Below, piece by piece: positions 1 to 7,004 of a stretch of 15,768 nt of DNA (position 1 is the first letter of the stretch; each line of letters starts with the position of its first letter). Below the pieces are notes generated by a model. The model was not told the origin of the DNA, ran no database searches, and saw only the letters and a list, made by a program, of their open reading frames with translations. The position numbers were made by a program, and so were the translations under genes. This DNA comes from Bacteroides sp. (GTDB lineage Bacteria; Bacteroidota; Bacteroidia; Bacteroidales; Bacteroidaceae): NCBI GenBank assembly GCA_030152865.1, contig JASLIW010000124.1, positions 1-15,768 of the forward strand, written 5' to 3'.

Positions 1-107
1 AGCACAATCAAAATAAAGATGCCCCAAGCTACAGCAAATCCAGTAAGGAAGGTGCGTAGCTTGTTGTTTTTGATGGAACTATATATTTCTTGTAGCAAGT
101 CAAACAT
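1..107 (-). CDS. MacB-type ABC transporter permease, N-terminus only (cut by window edge)
   Basis: Reading the minus strand from an ATG at 107 gives 35 codons before the left edge: MFDLLQEIYSSIKNN, then KLRTFLTGFAVAWGIFILIV. This matches the usual opening of Bacteroidetes MacB-like permeases: a short cytoplasmic amphipathic helix, the KxRTFLTGxxVAWGIF signature, then the first membrane helix. The family forms an inner-membrane dimer with a large periplasmic domain between helices 1 and 2 and works with a cytoplasmic ATPase to drive export of peptides, lipids or drugs through an outer-membrane channel. The start lies 11 nt after the stop of the ATPase gene, so the two are surely one transcript. 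Substrate cannot be told, and the rest of the gene is outside the window. Confidence 0.85.
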   Translation of the reverse strand, partial: MFDLLQEIYSSIKNNKLRTFLTGFAVAWGIFILIV

Positions 108-118
108 AAGAGTAGCTG

Positions 119-835
119 TTATTTGAGGTAGCCATCCATACTAAAGGGAGTTTGTTTACTTAGGTGGGTATCTTCTATGGCTCCAATCATGCCATCTTTG
201 ATGTGAATAATGCGCTCTGTTTGCTGAGCTACACCACTTTCATGGGTAACCACGACTATGGTTTGTCCCTGCTCGTGCAGCTCATTGAGAATTTGCATCA
301 CCTCTATAGATGTCTTACTGTCTAGTGCACCAGTGGGTTCATCGGCCAAGAGTATCTGGGGTTGAGTGATTAATGCACGTGCTATGGCTACACGTTGTTT
401 CTGTCCACCACTCATTTCGTTGGGCATGTGGTGGGCCCAGTCTTTCAAACCTAGCCTGTCTAGGTACTCCAGGGCTAAAGCATTGCGTTTTTTTCTACGT
501 ACACCTTGGTAGAAGAGTGGTAGTGCTACATTTTCTACTGCATTCTTGAAAGCGATCAAATTGAAAGACTGGAAGATAAATCCAATCATGCGGTTGCGGT
601 AGTCGGCAGCTTGCTGCTCACTCAGGTTTTTTATCAGGGTACCTCCTAAATAATATTCGCCCTGATCGTAGTTGTCTAGGATGCCAAGAATATTGAGTAG
701 GGTAGATTTGCCCGAACCCGAAGCTCCCATGATAGAGACGAAATCACCTCTTTCAATGTGTAAGTTTATGCCTTTAAGTACGTGTAGTGGTACTAGGCCT
801 GGGTAGGTCTTATGAATGTTATTGAGTTGAATCAC
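119..835 (-). CDS. MacB/LolD-type ABC transporter ATP-binding protein
   Basis: This 238-residue cytoplasmic ATPase energises the permease encoded directly downstream. All nucleotide-binding motifs are present: Walker A GASGSGKST (37-45), Q-loop glutamine Q89 in FIFQSFNL, signature MSGGQKQR (141-148, M where many have L), Walker B ILLADEP with catalytic E166, D-loop ALD (170-172) and switch H198 in VVVTHE. Length and the opening MIQLNNIHKTY are typical of the MacB/LolD/FtsE group. The start is GTG at 835; no other usable start lies between it and an in-frame stop at 871. A 10-base inverted repeat (835-844 with 882-891) covers the translation start region, described separately. LolD-type lipoprotein release is an alternative role, but the downstream permease opening favours a MacB-like exporter. 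Confidence 0.9.
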   Translation of the reverse strand: MIQLNNIHKTYPGLVPLHVLKGINLHIERGDFVSIMGASGSGKSTLLNILGILDNYDQGEYYLGGTLIKNLSEQQAADYRNRMIGFIFQSFNLIAFKNAVENVALPLFYQGVRRKKRNALALEYLDRLGLKDWAHHMPNEMSGGQKQRVAIARALITQPQILLADEPTGALDSKTSIEVMQILNELHEQGQTIVVVTHESGVAQQTERIIHIKDGMIGAIEDTHLSKQTPFSMDGYLK

Positions 836-891
836 AGGATGTAGGTGTAATTGATAATAAGTTACAAGCTATGATAATTTACTACATCCTG
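835..891 (-). repeat. 10-bp inverted repeat around the ABC ATPase translation start
   Basis: Arms at 835-844 and 882-891 are perfect complements. On the minus strand the order is CAGGATGTAG, 37 nt, CTACATCCTG, and the last G of the second arm is the first base of the GTG start codon. Pairing can extend about three more base pairs through G-U wobbles across the GTG, so the folded leader could hide the start. The function is inferred; the complementarity is seen directly. Confidence 0.55.
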
Positions 892-906
892 CAAGCTATA
901 GTCTGA

Positions 907-914
907 AAAAGTTA
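907..914 (-). promoter_or_regulatory. Possible -7 box for the ABC exporter genes
   Basis: On the minus strand this reads TAACTTTT, seven of eight bases of the Bacteroidetes box TAnnTTTG when the two free positions are counted as matches. It would give a leader of roughly 65-70 nt containing both arms of the inverted repeat at 835-891. No TTTG is visible at -33. Weak call. Confidence 0.3.
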
Positions 915-953
915 AAGAAATTAACGAATTTGTCTCTTAATATTTTGATGAGA

Positions 954-990
954 TAAAAAAAGAGCTGTACTCAGAGGTACAGCTCTTTTA
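954..990 (-). terminator. Rho-independent terminator after oadB
   Basis: A perfect 12-bp stem AAAGAGCTGTAC / GTACAGCTCTTT (959-970 and 977-988) with a 6-nt loop. On the minus strand the stem is followed by a run of seven T (complement of 955-961). It starts about 25 nt after the oadB stop and closes the decarboxylase operon. The plus-strand tail is weaker and no plus-strand gene precedes it. Confidence 0.9.
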
Positions 991-1013
991 TATCGTATCT
1001 ATTAATCGACAAT

Positions 1014-2174
1014 TTAGCTCAAGAATCCAAGAAGGATACCTGCTGCTACGGCAGAACCAATTACACCGGCCACATTGGGGCCCATGGCATGCATCAAAAG
1101 GTAGTTGGTTGGGTCATATTCTAGCCCCACCACCTGTGAGATACGTGCAGAGTCGGGTACGGCCGAAACCCCTGCGTTACCAATCAGTGGATTGATCTTG
1201 TTGTCTCCTTTTAAGAATAGGTTGAAAATCTTCACAAACAGTACTCCAGAAGTGGTGGCAATAATAAAAGAGATTGCACCCAATCCAAAAATTAGAACAG
1301 AGTCTAGAGTTAAGAACTCTGAAGCTTGTGTTGAGGCTCCAACAGTCAGACCTAAAAGAATAGTTATGGTATCAATTAGCGGACCACTAGCCGTATTGGC
1401 TAGACGCTTAGTAACACCACTCTCCTTGAGCAGGTTGCCAAAGAACAGCATACCCAAAAGAGGTAAGCCCGAAGGCACCAAGAGTGTGGTAAGTAATAAA
1501 CCAACAATAGGGAAGATTACTTTTTCTGTGTGTGATACCTTTCTTGGTGGTTTCATTCGAATAACGCGTTCCTTAGCTGTGGTCAAAGCGCGCATGATGG
1601 GGGGCTGAATTACAGGTACGAGTGCCATATAAGAATAGGCGGATACTGCAATTGCTCCCATGAGCGGTGGAGCGAGCTTGGATGATAAGAAGATGGCGGT
1701 TGGACCATCTGCCCCTCCAATGATACCAATTGCTCCAGCTTGGTTGGGCTCAAAACCTACAAGTAGAGCTAAGATATAGGCACCAAAAATTCCAAATTGA
1801 GCAGCAGCTCCAATAAGTAATAACTTAGGGTTTGAAATCAGTGCCGAGAAGTCTGTCATAGCTCCTATGCCCAAGAATATCAGAGGTGGATACCAACCAG
1901 AGGTCACCCCGTTGTATAAAATATTGAGCACAGATCCCTCCTCGTAGATACCTACCTGCAGACCTGCTTCTAGATTGAAAGGAATATTACCAATCAGGAT
2001 ACCAAAGCCAATGGGGATAAGCAACATGGGTTCGTACTCTTTGGCTATCGCTAGATAGATAAAGAATAGCCCAAATCCAAGCATGATAATATGGCCTGGC
2101 GTTGCGTTAGCTAGCCCTGTGTAGCTCCAGAAGTCGATTAAGTTGTCTCCTAAGAATGTTAAGAATTCACCCAT
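1014..2174 (-). CDS. Sodium-pumping decarboxylase beta subunit (OadB/MmdB family)
   Basis: This 386-residue polytopic inner-membrane protein decarboxylates carboxybiotin and couples the reaction to Na+ export; with the upstream genes it would complete a methylmalonyl-CoA decarboxylase. Family signatures are clear: GGADGPTA (153-160), whose D156 matches the Na+-site aspartate known from Klebsiella OadB (D203); AYSYMAL (179-185), with the conserved tyrosine; and NPLIGNAGVSAVPDSAR (328-344), which holds the functional Asn/Gly/Ser positions. Roughly ten hydrophobic segments span the chain, and the length is normal for the short MmdB/GcdB form. I start at ATG 2174, which leaves one base after the TAA of the biotin-carrier gene; a TTG nine bases upstream would overlap that gene. 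It is the last gene before the terminator at 954-990. Confidence 0.93.
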   Translation of the reverse strand: MGEFLTFLGDNLIDFWSYTGLANATPGHIIMLGFGLFFIYLAIAKEYEPMLLIPIGFGILIGNIPFNLEAGLQVGIYEEGSVLNILYNGVTSGWYPPLIFLGIGAMTDFSALISNPKLLLIGAAAQFGIFGAYILALLVGFEPNQAGAIGIIGGADGPTAIFLSSKLAPPLMGAIAVSAYSYMALVPVIQPPIMRALTTAKERVIRMKPPRKVSHTEKVIFPIVGLLLTTLLVPSGLPLLGMLFFGNLLKESGVTKRLANTASGPLIDTITILLGLTVGASTQASEFLTLDSVLIFGLGAISFIIATTSGVLFVKIFNLFLKGDNKINPLIGNAGVSAVPDSARISQVVGLEYDPTNYLLMHAMGPNVAGVIGSAVAAGILLGFLS

Positions 2175-2175
2175 A

Positions 2176-2607
2176 TTATTCAATAATTATTAGGTCTGTT
2201 CCTTCAAGTACGGAGTCACCCGGTTTTACATGAATAGCGGCCACCTTGCCGTCTTTGGTTGCATTAATGTTATTCTCCATCTTCATCGCTTCAAGGATCA
2301 GAATCGTATCACCACGCTTTACGCTGTCACCTACAGCCACCTTGATGTCGATAATAACACCAGGTAGAGGAGATTGTACGCCTGTACCCTTGCCACTGCT
2401 AGCAGCAGGTGCAGCTGCGCTTGGAGCTGCTGCAGGAGCAGGAGCTGGTTTGGGTTTGGCTACAGGTTTTACCACTGGAGCAGCTTCTTTTTCCATCTCC
2501 ACCTCGTACGATTTACCATTTACTTCAACTCGGGCTATATTGTCTTCAATCTCATTAATGGCTACTTGATATTCTTTGCCATTGATTTTGTATTTATACT
2601 CTTTCAT
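2176..2607 (-). CDS. Biotin carboxyl carrier subunit of the decarboxylase
   Basis: This 143-residue carrier swings carboxybiotin between the carboxyltransferase and the membrane pump. Residues 1-40 form a short beta-rich N-terminal segment (KYKINGKEYQV), 43-70 are an Ala/Pro/Lys-rich flexible linker, and 75-143 are a biotinyl/lipoyl domain with the hallmark EAMKM (106-110), so K109 should be biotinylated. The following ENNI and the closing GTDLIIIE are typical of this family. The repeated Pro/Ala codons explain the long shadow frames on the other strand. It lies 32 nt after the lamin-tail/gamma gene and one base before oadB. It belongs with MmdC-type or oxaloacetate decarboxylase carriers rather than AccB, judging from length and neighbours. 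Confidence 0.94.
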   Translation of the reverse strand: MKEYKYKINGKEYQVAINEIEDNIARVEVNGKSYEVEMEKEAAPVVKPVAKPKPAPAPAAAPSAAAPAASSGKGTGVQSPLPGVIIDIKVAVGDSVKRGDTILILEAMKMENNINATKDGKVAAIHVKPGDSVLEGTDLIIIE

Positions 2608-2639
2608 TGCTATTTGTTCTTATTTTGTGATACAATCAA

Positions 2640-3557
2640 TTATCTTTTTCGTAGACCAAATATCTTTAAACTCCAAGGAGATTGACTAGGGCCCACTTCT
2701 TTGAATGTAAGTACCATATCTTCTTTATCATGTACACCACCTAGGTGCTCATGTAGAGCCATGGTGATAGCAACGATATCCTCATTAGTGCCTGAGCTTG
2801 GACTCGTTGTACTTACTGTTTGATTTGGAGTAGCTGCTACTCCTTTTTCGTTATTCTTCATATCGTTTCTTTTACCCATTTTCACCGCAATTTTACCAGT
2901 TAGCGTAAACGAAAAGTAGAGAACAATCAAGCCTATAAAGACAACAGTCATAGCGATGATAGCCATGCCTAGGCCTAAGGAGTCATGCTGTTTGAAGTTT
3001 TCTATCTTCTCATTTGTTTGACTCAGCTTATTTGTTGAGTTAGGCGTAACGTGCTTGTAGGTCTCTTCGCCACGAATCTCCCATGTATCAGCTCCATCGA
3101 TTACTCTTGCATACGAGTGATCGGGCTTAATGTTGGCAGGGACTTTTACTTCACTGAGTAGAGTCTTTCCATTCGTGTCGTAGAGTGCAATGTAGTTCTC
3201 TTTTTGAGGATCTAGCTCAAAATTGAGGTGAAAAGTACCCCTACCTGGCTTGTTATCAGCCCAGAAGATGAGGTATTGACGAGGTCCGATGACTGTCGCT
3301 ACATCTCCTTTAGGTATGCTGTACTTTGTTGGATTGTTTTTATCATTGCTTAGGTAACATCCTTCTATATTCACCGAGGCATAAGAGCTGTTCCATATTT
3401 CGATCCAAGCACCATGCTCACCATAATTATTAATATAACCAGAGTGATTACTCACCATAACCTCATTAATCTTGAGGCTCGATGTACTTTGTGCTTGTCC
3501 TGCAAAGACGAAACAAAAGGTGAATAATAGGAGTAAGCCTATATTTCTTTTATTCAT
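2640..3557 (-). CDS. Lamin-tail domain fused to OadG gamma-like subunit
   Basis: This 305-residue protein joins two parts. Residues 1-23 are a signal peptide (hydrophobic core LLLLFTFCFVF, then AGQAQ). Residues 27-165 look like a lamin-tail beta-sandwich: LKINEVMVSN, WIEIWN, a CYLSND turn and YLIFWADNKP. After a polar linker, 194-219 form one membrane helix (LGLGMAIIAMTVVFIGLIVL), followed by a cytoplasmic tail with EDIVAITMALHEHLGG and the ending SPWSLKIFGLRKR, both typical of OadG/MmdD. OadG tethers the carboxyltransferase to the OadB pump, so the tail should do that, while the lamin-tail part faces the periplasm. I start at ATG 3557; a TTG four codons earlier adds a poor N-terminus. The gene is 25 nt after mmdA. 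The role of the periplasmic domain is unknown to me. Confidence 0.85.
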   Translation of the reverse strand: MNKRNIGLLLLFTFCFVFAGQAQSTSSLKINEVMVSNHSGYINNYGEHGAWIEIWNSSYASVNIEGCYLSNDKNNPTKYSIPKGDVATVIGPRQYLIFWADNKPGRGTFHLNFELDPQKENYIALYDTNGKTLLSEVKVPANIKPDHSYARVIDGADTWEIRGEETYKHVTPNSTNKLSQTNEKIENFKQHDSLGLGMAIIAMTVVFIGLIVLYFSFTLTGKIAVKMGKRNDMKNNEKGVAATPNQTVSTTSPSSGTNEDIVAITMALHEHLGGVHDKEDMVLTFKEVGPSQSPWSLKIFGLRKR

Positions 3558-3582
3558 ATAGTAGTTCAATGATTAAAATAAA

Positions 3583-5136
3583 TTATAATGGAATGTTTCC
3601 ATGTTTTCTTGCAGGATTAGTTTGTCGCTTAGTTTTGAGCTGTTCTAATGCCTTGATGATACGGAAACGTGTGTTACGAGGTTCAATCACATCGTCAATA
3701 TAACCATATTGAGCTGCGTTGTAAGGATTAGCAAATAGCTTGGTGTATTCTGCCTCTTTCTCAGCCAAGAATGCTGCTGGATCTTCTTGCGTCCTAGCTT
3801 CTTTAGCATGAATTACATTGACAGCACCAGCACCACCCATCACAGCGATCTCAGCAGTAGGCCAAGCGTAGTTGATATCTCCACGAAGCTGTTTACAGCT
3901 CATCACTATGTGAGAACCACCATAAGACTTACGAAGAGTTACGGTTACCTTAGGTACTGTAGCTTCTCCGTAGGCGTATAGTAGCTTCGCACCGTGGTGA
4001 ATAACCGCGTTATACTCCTGACCTGTACCTGGTAAGAATCCAGGAACATCTACTAAGGTCACCAAGGGGATATTAAAGGCATCACAGAAACGCACAAAGC
4101 GTGCAGCCTTACGTGACGCATTGCTATCCAATACACCTGCTAGGTATTTAGGCTGGTTGGCCACTACACCTACAGAACGACCATTGAATCGTGCAAAGCC
4201 TATAATGATGTTTTGAGCAAAGTGCTTTTGTACTTCCAAGAACTCACCGTTATCAATGAGTGATCCAATCACCTCATACATATCATAAGGCTTGTTGGGA
4301 TTGTCAGGAATCACCTCATTGAGTAGATCATCCATCCGATCAATAGGATCAGTACACTCCTTGAAAGGAGCTTCCTCTAGGTTGTTTTGAGGAATGAAGC
4401 TCAACAGCTGTTTGAGGGTTTCGATACCATCCTCTTCAGTAGCTGCTGTAAAGTGGGTTACTCCAGATTTGGTAGAGTGTACACTTGCACCACCTAGCTC
4501 TTCTTGTGTTACGTCCTCACCTGTCACTGTTTTTACTACTTTCGGACCAGTCAAGAACATATAGGAAGTTCCTTCAGTCATCAAGGTAAAGTCAGTAAGG
4601 GCAGGAGAGTATACAGCACCACCTGCACAAGGACCAAAGATTCCAGAAATTTGAGGAATAACACCTGAAGCCATAATGTTGCGTTGGAATATCTCTGCAT
4701 AGCCGGCAAGTGCATTAATTCCTTCCTGAATACGAGCGCCACCTGAGTCATTGATACCAATCACAGGAGCTCCCATTTTCATAGCCAAGTCCATTACTTT
4801 ACAAATCTTTAAAGCCATGGTTTCAGATAAAGAACCTCCCCAAACCGTAAAATCTTGTGCAAACACATAAACAAGTCTGCCATCGATTGTACCATAACCG
4901 GTTACGACACCATCGCCAAGGTAGTGTTTCTTATCTTGTCCGAAGTTGGTACATCTGTGTTTAACAAACATGTCCATCTCTTCAAAACTACCTGCATCAA
5001 GAAGCATGTCAATGCGTTCGCGCGCCGTGTACTTACCTCTGTTGTGTTGTTTCTCTATCGCTTTCTCACCACCGCCCAGACGAGCTTGAGTGCGTAGTTC
5101 TACAAGCTCTTTTATTTTTGCAAGCTGGTTACTCAT
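3583..5136 (-). CDS. mmdA: Methylmalonyl-CoA decarboxylase/propionyl-CoA carboxylase carboxyltransferase subunit
   Basis: This 517-residue soluble carboxyltransferase (crotonase fold, two homologous halves) moves CO2 between methylmalonyl-CoA and biotin. The N-half has GGARIQEGINALAGY (132-146) and the first oxyanion loop GPCAGGAVYSP (168-178). The C-half has DVPGFLPGTGQE (363-374) and the second loop SYGGSHIVMS (404-413). The length is normal for the PccB/MmdA family. A biotin carrier, gamma-like subunit and OadB pump follow and no biotin carboxylase gene is nearby, so the Na+-pumping decarboxylase role is favoured over ATP-dependent propionyl-CoA carboxylase; the direction can differ by physiology. 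The second loop has GGSHIVMSC where GGAYxVMSS-like versions are common, which I take as lineage variation. It begins 36 nt after the epimerase stop. Confidence 0.94.
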   Translation of the reverse strand: MSNQLAKIKELVELRTQARLGGGEKAIEKQHNRGKYTARERIDMLLDAGSFEEMDMFVKHRCTNFGQDKKHYLGDGVVTGYGTIDGRLVYVFAQDFTVWGGSLSETMALKICKVMDLAMKMGAPVIGINDSGGARIQEGINALAGYAEIFQRNIMASGVIPQISGIFGPCAGGAVYSPALTDFTLMTEGTSYMFLTGPKVVKTVTGEDVTQEELGGASVHSTKSGVTHFTAATEEDGIETLKQLLSFIPQNNLEEAPFKECTDPIDRMDDLLNEVIPDNPNKPYDMYEVIGSLIDNGEFLEVQKHFAQNIIIGFARFNGRSVGVVANQPKYLAGVLDSNASRKAARFVRFCDAFNIPLVTLVDVPGFLPGTGQEYNAVIHHGAKLLYAYGEATVPKVTVTLRKSYGGSHIVMSCKQLRGDINYAWPTAEIAVMGGAGAVNVIHAKEARTQEDPAAFLAEKEAEYTKLFANPYNAAQYGYIDDVIEPRNTRFRIIKALEQLKTKRQTNPARKHGNIPL

Positions 5137-5172
5137 ATCTCTATATTTAAAAATTAATATATCTTAATTAGT

Positions 5173-5577
5173 TTACTTCTCACAAAGTTCTGTTAATACA
5201 TACTCTGTAGATTTGGGATGAAGGAAAGCAATATTCAATCCTTCAGCACCTTTTCGAGGAGTTTTATCAATCAAACGCACACCTTTGGCAGCGACTTCAT
5301 CCAGCGCATTTTGTACACCATCTTCTACGGCATATGCAATGTGGTGAATACCCATACCTCGTTTTTCAATAAACTTAGCAATAGGGCTGTCAGGAGATGT
5401 AGGCTCCAATAACTCGATTTTAGTATCGCCCACTTTCAAGAAAGCTGTTTTTACTTTCTGATCTTCTACAGTCTCAATGTTATAGCATTTTAGACCTAAG
5501 ACTTCTTCGTAGTAAGGAAGAGATTCTTCAATACTTTTTACAGCAATACCTAAATGCTCAATGTGTGAAATTTTCAT
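5173..5577 (-). CDS. mce: Methylmalonyl-CoA epimerase
   Basis: This 134-residue enzyme of the vicinal oxygen chelate (glyoxalase) fold interconverts (R)- and (S)-methylmalonyl-CoA, linking the B12 mutase product to the decarboxylase. Two beta-alpha-beta-beta-beta modules are visible. Lining it up with the Propionibacterium enzyme puts metal ligands at H8 (IEHLGIAV), E55 (KIELLEP), H79 (GIHHIAY) and E130 (LTELC). The HPKSTEYVL segment (120-128) corresponds to the usual HPKSTxGVL. It is the first gene of the five-gene operon, so the promoter must lie in 5578-5766. The methylmalonyl-CoA mutase genes are not in this window. Confidence 0.95.
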   Translation of the reverse strand: MKISHIEHLGIAVKSIEESLPYYEEVLGLKCYNIETVEDQKVKTAFLKVGDTKIELLEPTSPDSPIAKFIEKRGMGIHHIAYAVEDGVQNALDEVAAKGVRLIDKTPRKGAEGLNIAFLHPKSTEYVLTELCEK

Positions 5578-5637
5578 AACTATTATGTTTTAAGAATGAT
5601 TTAGCTCAGTAACTAGTGAGATACTTTTCCTAACAAA

Positions 5638-5673
5638 GAAAGTTAATTCTATTTATATATAGAAATATTTCTA
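5638..5673 (-). promoter_or_regulatory. Putative promoter/operator of the mce-mmd operon
   Basis: A minus-strand TAACTTTC (5638-5645) is one base off TAnnTTTG and would give a leader of about 55 nt. About 15 nt further upstream is a perfect 14-bp palindrome, TAGAAATATTTCTA (5660-5673), centred close to where the -33 element should be. A dimeric regulator bound there would compete with sigma factor. The AT-rich composition makes chance palindromes more likely. The rest of 5578-5766 is AT-rich with no gene or clear hairpin. Confidence 0.35.
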
Positions 5674-5766
5674 CATTAAATCGCAAAGAATTACACCTGC
5701 TTATTCAAGCTATCTCTCTAATAATAAAGGGCTATAAACATCTTCAATTTACTATTAATTTTATTT

Positions 5767-6759
5767 TTACTCATACATTTTGCCGAATAGTTTATTTAAC
5801 CATTTCCAGCTGATTCTAAACCAGCGTCTGGTACTACTCTGCGTTCCTCCAAAACGAAGGACAAACTCACGGTAGCTATGCCGCTTGAAAGGCAACCCTA
5901 CATCCATAAACTCTAAGTGATCAAAACCACGTTCACGCGCATCTTTAAGCGCACCCCATACTGCTAGTACACCAGGATAAACTGAGGCAAAGGTGTGATG
6001 CATGCCTCCCGAAAACCATAGATAAACGTCCTTACCCGAAAACACACAGGCTGCGCCTCCAATAATCTTGTTCTTATACTTAACTACATAAATGGCACTG
6101 TTTTTTCTTCCCTGTGCGTAAGGGATATTCTTAAGATGTTGAAAGAACTCAACACTAGGGTAGTGTTTGCGGATATGTGTGGTGTAGATTTTACGGAGTA
6201 GAATAGCAAACTGCCGCACCTCCTCGAGTGTAGCAGCCTCAGAAACTTCGGCTCCATGTTGGAGCGCTTTGCGGATCTGTCTGACGCGCGAGGCACTAAA
6301 GGTCTCCTCCAGCGACTCTCCCTTTTGCAGCTTATTACGCACACGTAGCCAGTTAATAGCAAAATAGCCATTCTCTTTAAAGTGCTTGTAGCCAAGTAGG
6401 GGATTGCCTAAATTTCTAAACTCGACAATAAAACACTTGCGTGATACCTCTTGTGTGAGGTGTTGAATCATCTCCCCCAAAAGCTCTTGGGTCTGCTCCT
6501 TCGTACAGAAATACTCCCCAGCACCATATACACAACACTTATGTACCAAAGAAGGTAAGCCCAATAAGTTTACCTTTTTGCGTAGGGTAGCGAGTAGCTT
6601 TCCAAGCACTTGCTCACCCTCAGTTGCCACAATCATAAAAGGAGTGTAACCCTTTGTGTTCTCGTAAACTACAAAAAGCTCTTTCGAATGGAACGTATTG
6701 TTACCTGGCAAGTCAGGAATGTCTTTCGAACGATAATATGTGCTTAGCTTTACCGCCAT
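5767..6759 (-). CDS. FemAB-like GNAT-fold acyltransferase
   Basis: This 330-residue cytoplasmic protein has the two-lobed layout of the FemAB/GNAT superfamily. The N-lobe (about 25-140) includes PFMIVATEGEQVLGKLLATL and the segment CFIVEFRNLGNP. A basic linker SRVRQIRKAL (157-166) follows. The C-lobe carries the acceptor GNAT module: YVVKYKNKIIGGAACVF (224-240), VYLWFSGG (245-252), LAVWGALKDARERGFDHLEF (265-284) and a closing FVLRFGGT (299-306). Such proteins transfer acyl or aminoacyl groups to cell-wall or polysaccharide substrates; the substrate here cannot be read. It stands alone, between the decarboxylase operon and a divergent plus-strand operon. There are no signal peptide or membrane segments. 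Start ATG 6759 is the only start before residue 42. Confidence 0.75.
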   Translation of the reverse strand: MAVKLSTYYRSKDIPDLPGNNTFHSKELFVVYENTKGYTPFMIVATEGEQVLGKLLATLRKKVNLLGLPSLVHKCCVYGAGEYFCTKEQTQELLGEMIQHLTQEVSRKCFIVEFRNLGNPLLGYKHFKENGYFAINWLRVRNKLQKGESLEETFSASRVRQIRKALQHGAEVSEAATLEEVRQFAILLRKIYTTHIRKHYPSVEFFQHLKNIPYAQGRKNSAIYVVKYKNKIIGGAACVFSGKDVYLWFSGGMHHTFASVYPGVLAVWGALKDARERGFDHLEFMDVGLPFKRHSYREFVLRFGGTQSSTRRWFRISWKWLNKLFGKMYE

Positions 6760-6767
6760 TATACGTA

Positions 6768-6775
6768 CAAATTTA
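6768..6775 (-). promoter_or_regulatory. -7 box for the FemAB-like gene
   Basis: The minus strand reads TAAATTTG, a full match to TAnnTTTG. It ends only 8 nt before the ATG, so transcription would begin a few bases from the start codon, giving a very short or leaderless message. No TTTG is seen near -33. It may be a chance match in AT-rich sequence. Confidence 0.4.
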
Positions 6776-6809
6776 CATTATTATTTAGAATACACAGCCC
6801 TTCTATCTA

Positions 6810-6817
6810 TATATTTG
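6810..6817 (+). promoter_or_regulatory. Upstream plus-strand -7-like box
   Basis: TATATTTG is a full match to TAnnTTTG on the plus strand, 187 bases before the nitroreductase start. It could drive a long leader or a small RNA across 6820-6960. No -33 match is visible. Confidence 0.25.
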
Positions 6818-6862
6818 TATCAGCCTCGGCTTGAGTACACCTAGCTGCCGACTCATCTGCTG

Positions 6863-6879
6863 AGCCTAGTTGCTGGGCT
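6863..6879 (+). other. Small hairpin in the divergent intergenic region
   Basis: AGCCTAG TTG CTGGGCT folds as a 7-bp stem with one G-U pair and a 3-nt loop. CTCA...TGAG (6852-6864) just before it can form a competing short stem. The intergenic stretch 6760-7004 otherwise shows only the promoter-like boxes and no convincing small gene; the longest plus-strand peptide near the end has seven residues. Confidence 0.35.
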
Positions 6880-6967
6880 AAGGATTTGAAAGGCTGCTCA
6901 ATAAGTGAATCTCTCTCTGCCTCCCAAAAGTAGTTGGCTCATCGAGGACTAAAAATGTTTAATTTAT

Positions 6968-6975
6968 TATCTTTG
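6968..6975 (+). promoter_or_regulatory. -7 box of the nitroreductase-maf operon
   Basis: TATCTTTG is a full match to the Bacteroidetes TAnnTTTG box. Transcription would start near 6980, giving a leader of about 25 nt before the ATG at 7005. The -33 TTTG is not evident, which is common in this phylum. Confidence 0.6.
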
Positions 6976-7004
6976 TAGGGGCTGAAACTAAAATACATGG
7001 CAAT

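Noticed and set aside
865..899. Two direct copies of CAAGCTAT (865-872, 892-899)
   Set aside because: Eight bases only, AT-flanked, no further copies noticed; may be chance beside the stronger inverted repeat.
2404..2475. GC-rich repeat-like stretch of Ala/Pro codons as a DNA repeat element
   Set aside because: Explained by the flexible linker of the biotin carrier; not a dispersed repeat.
2374..2685. Plus-strand open frame opposite the biotin carrier
   Set aside because: It is the mirror of the Ala/Pro-rich linker and the end of the lamin-tail gene; Cys/Arg/Phe-rich composition and no family match.
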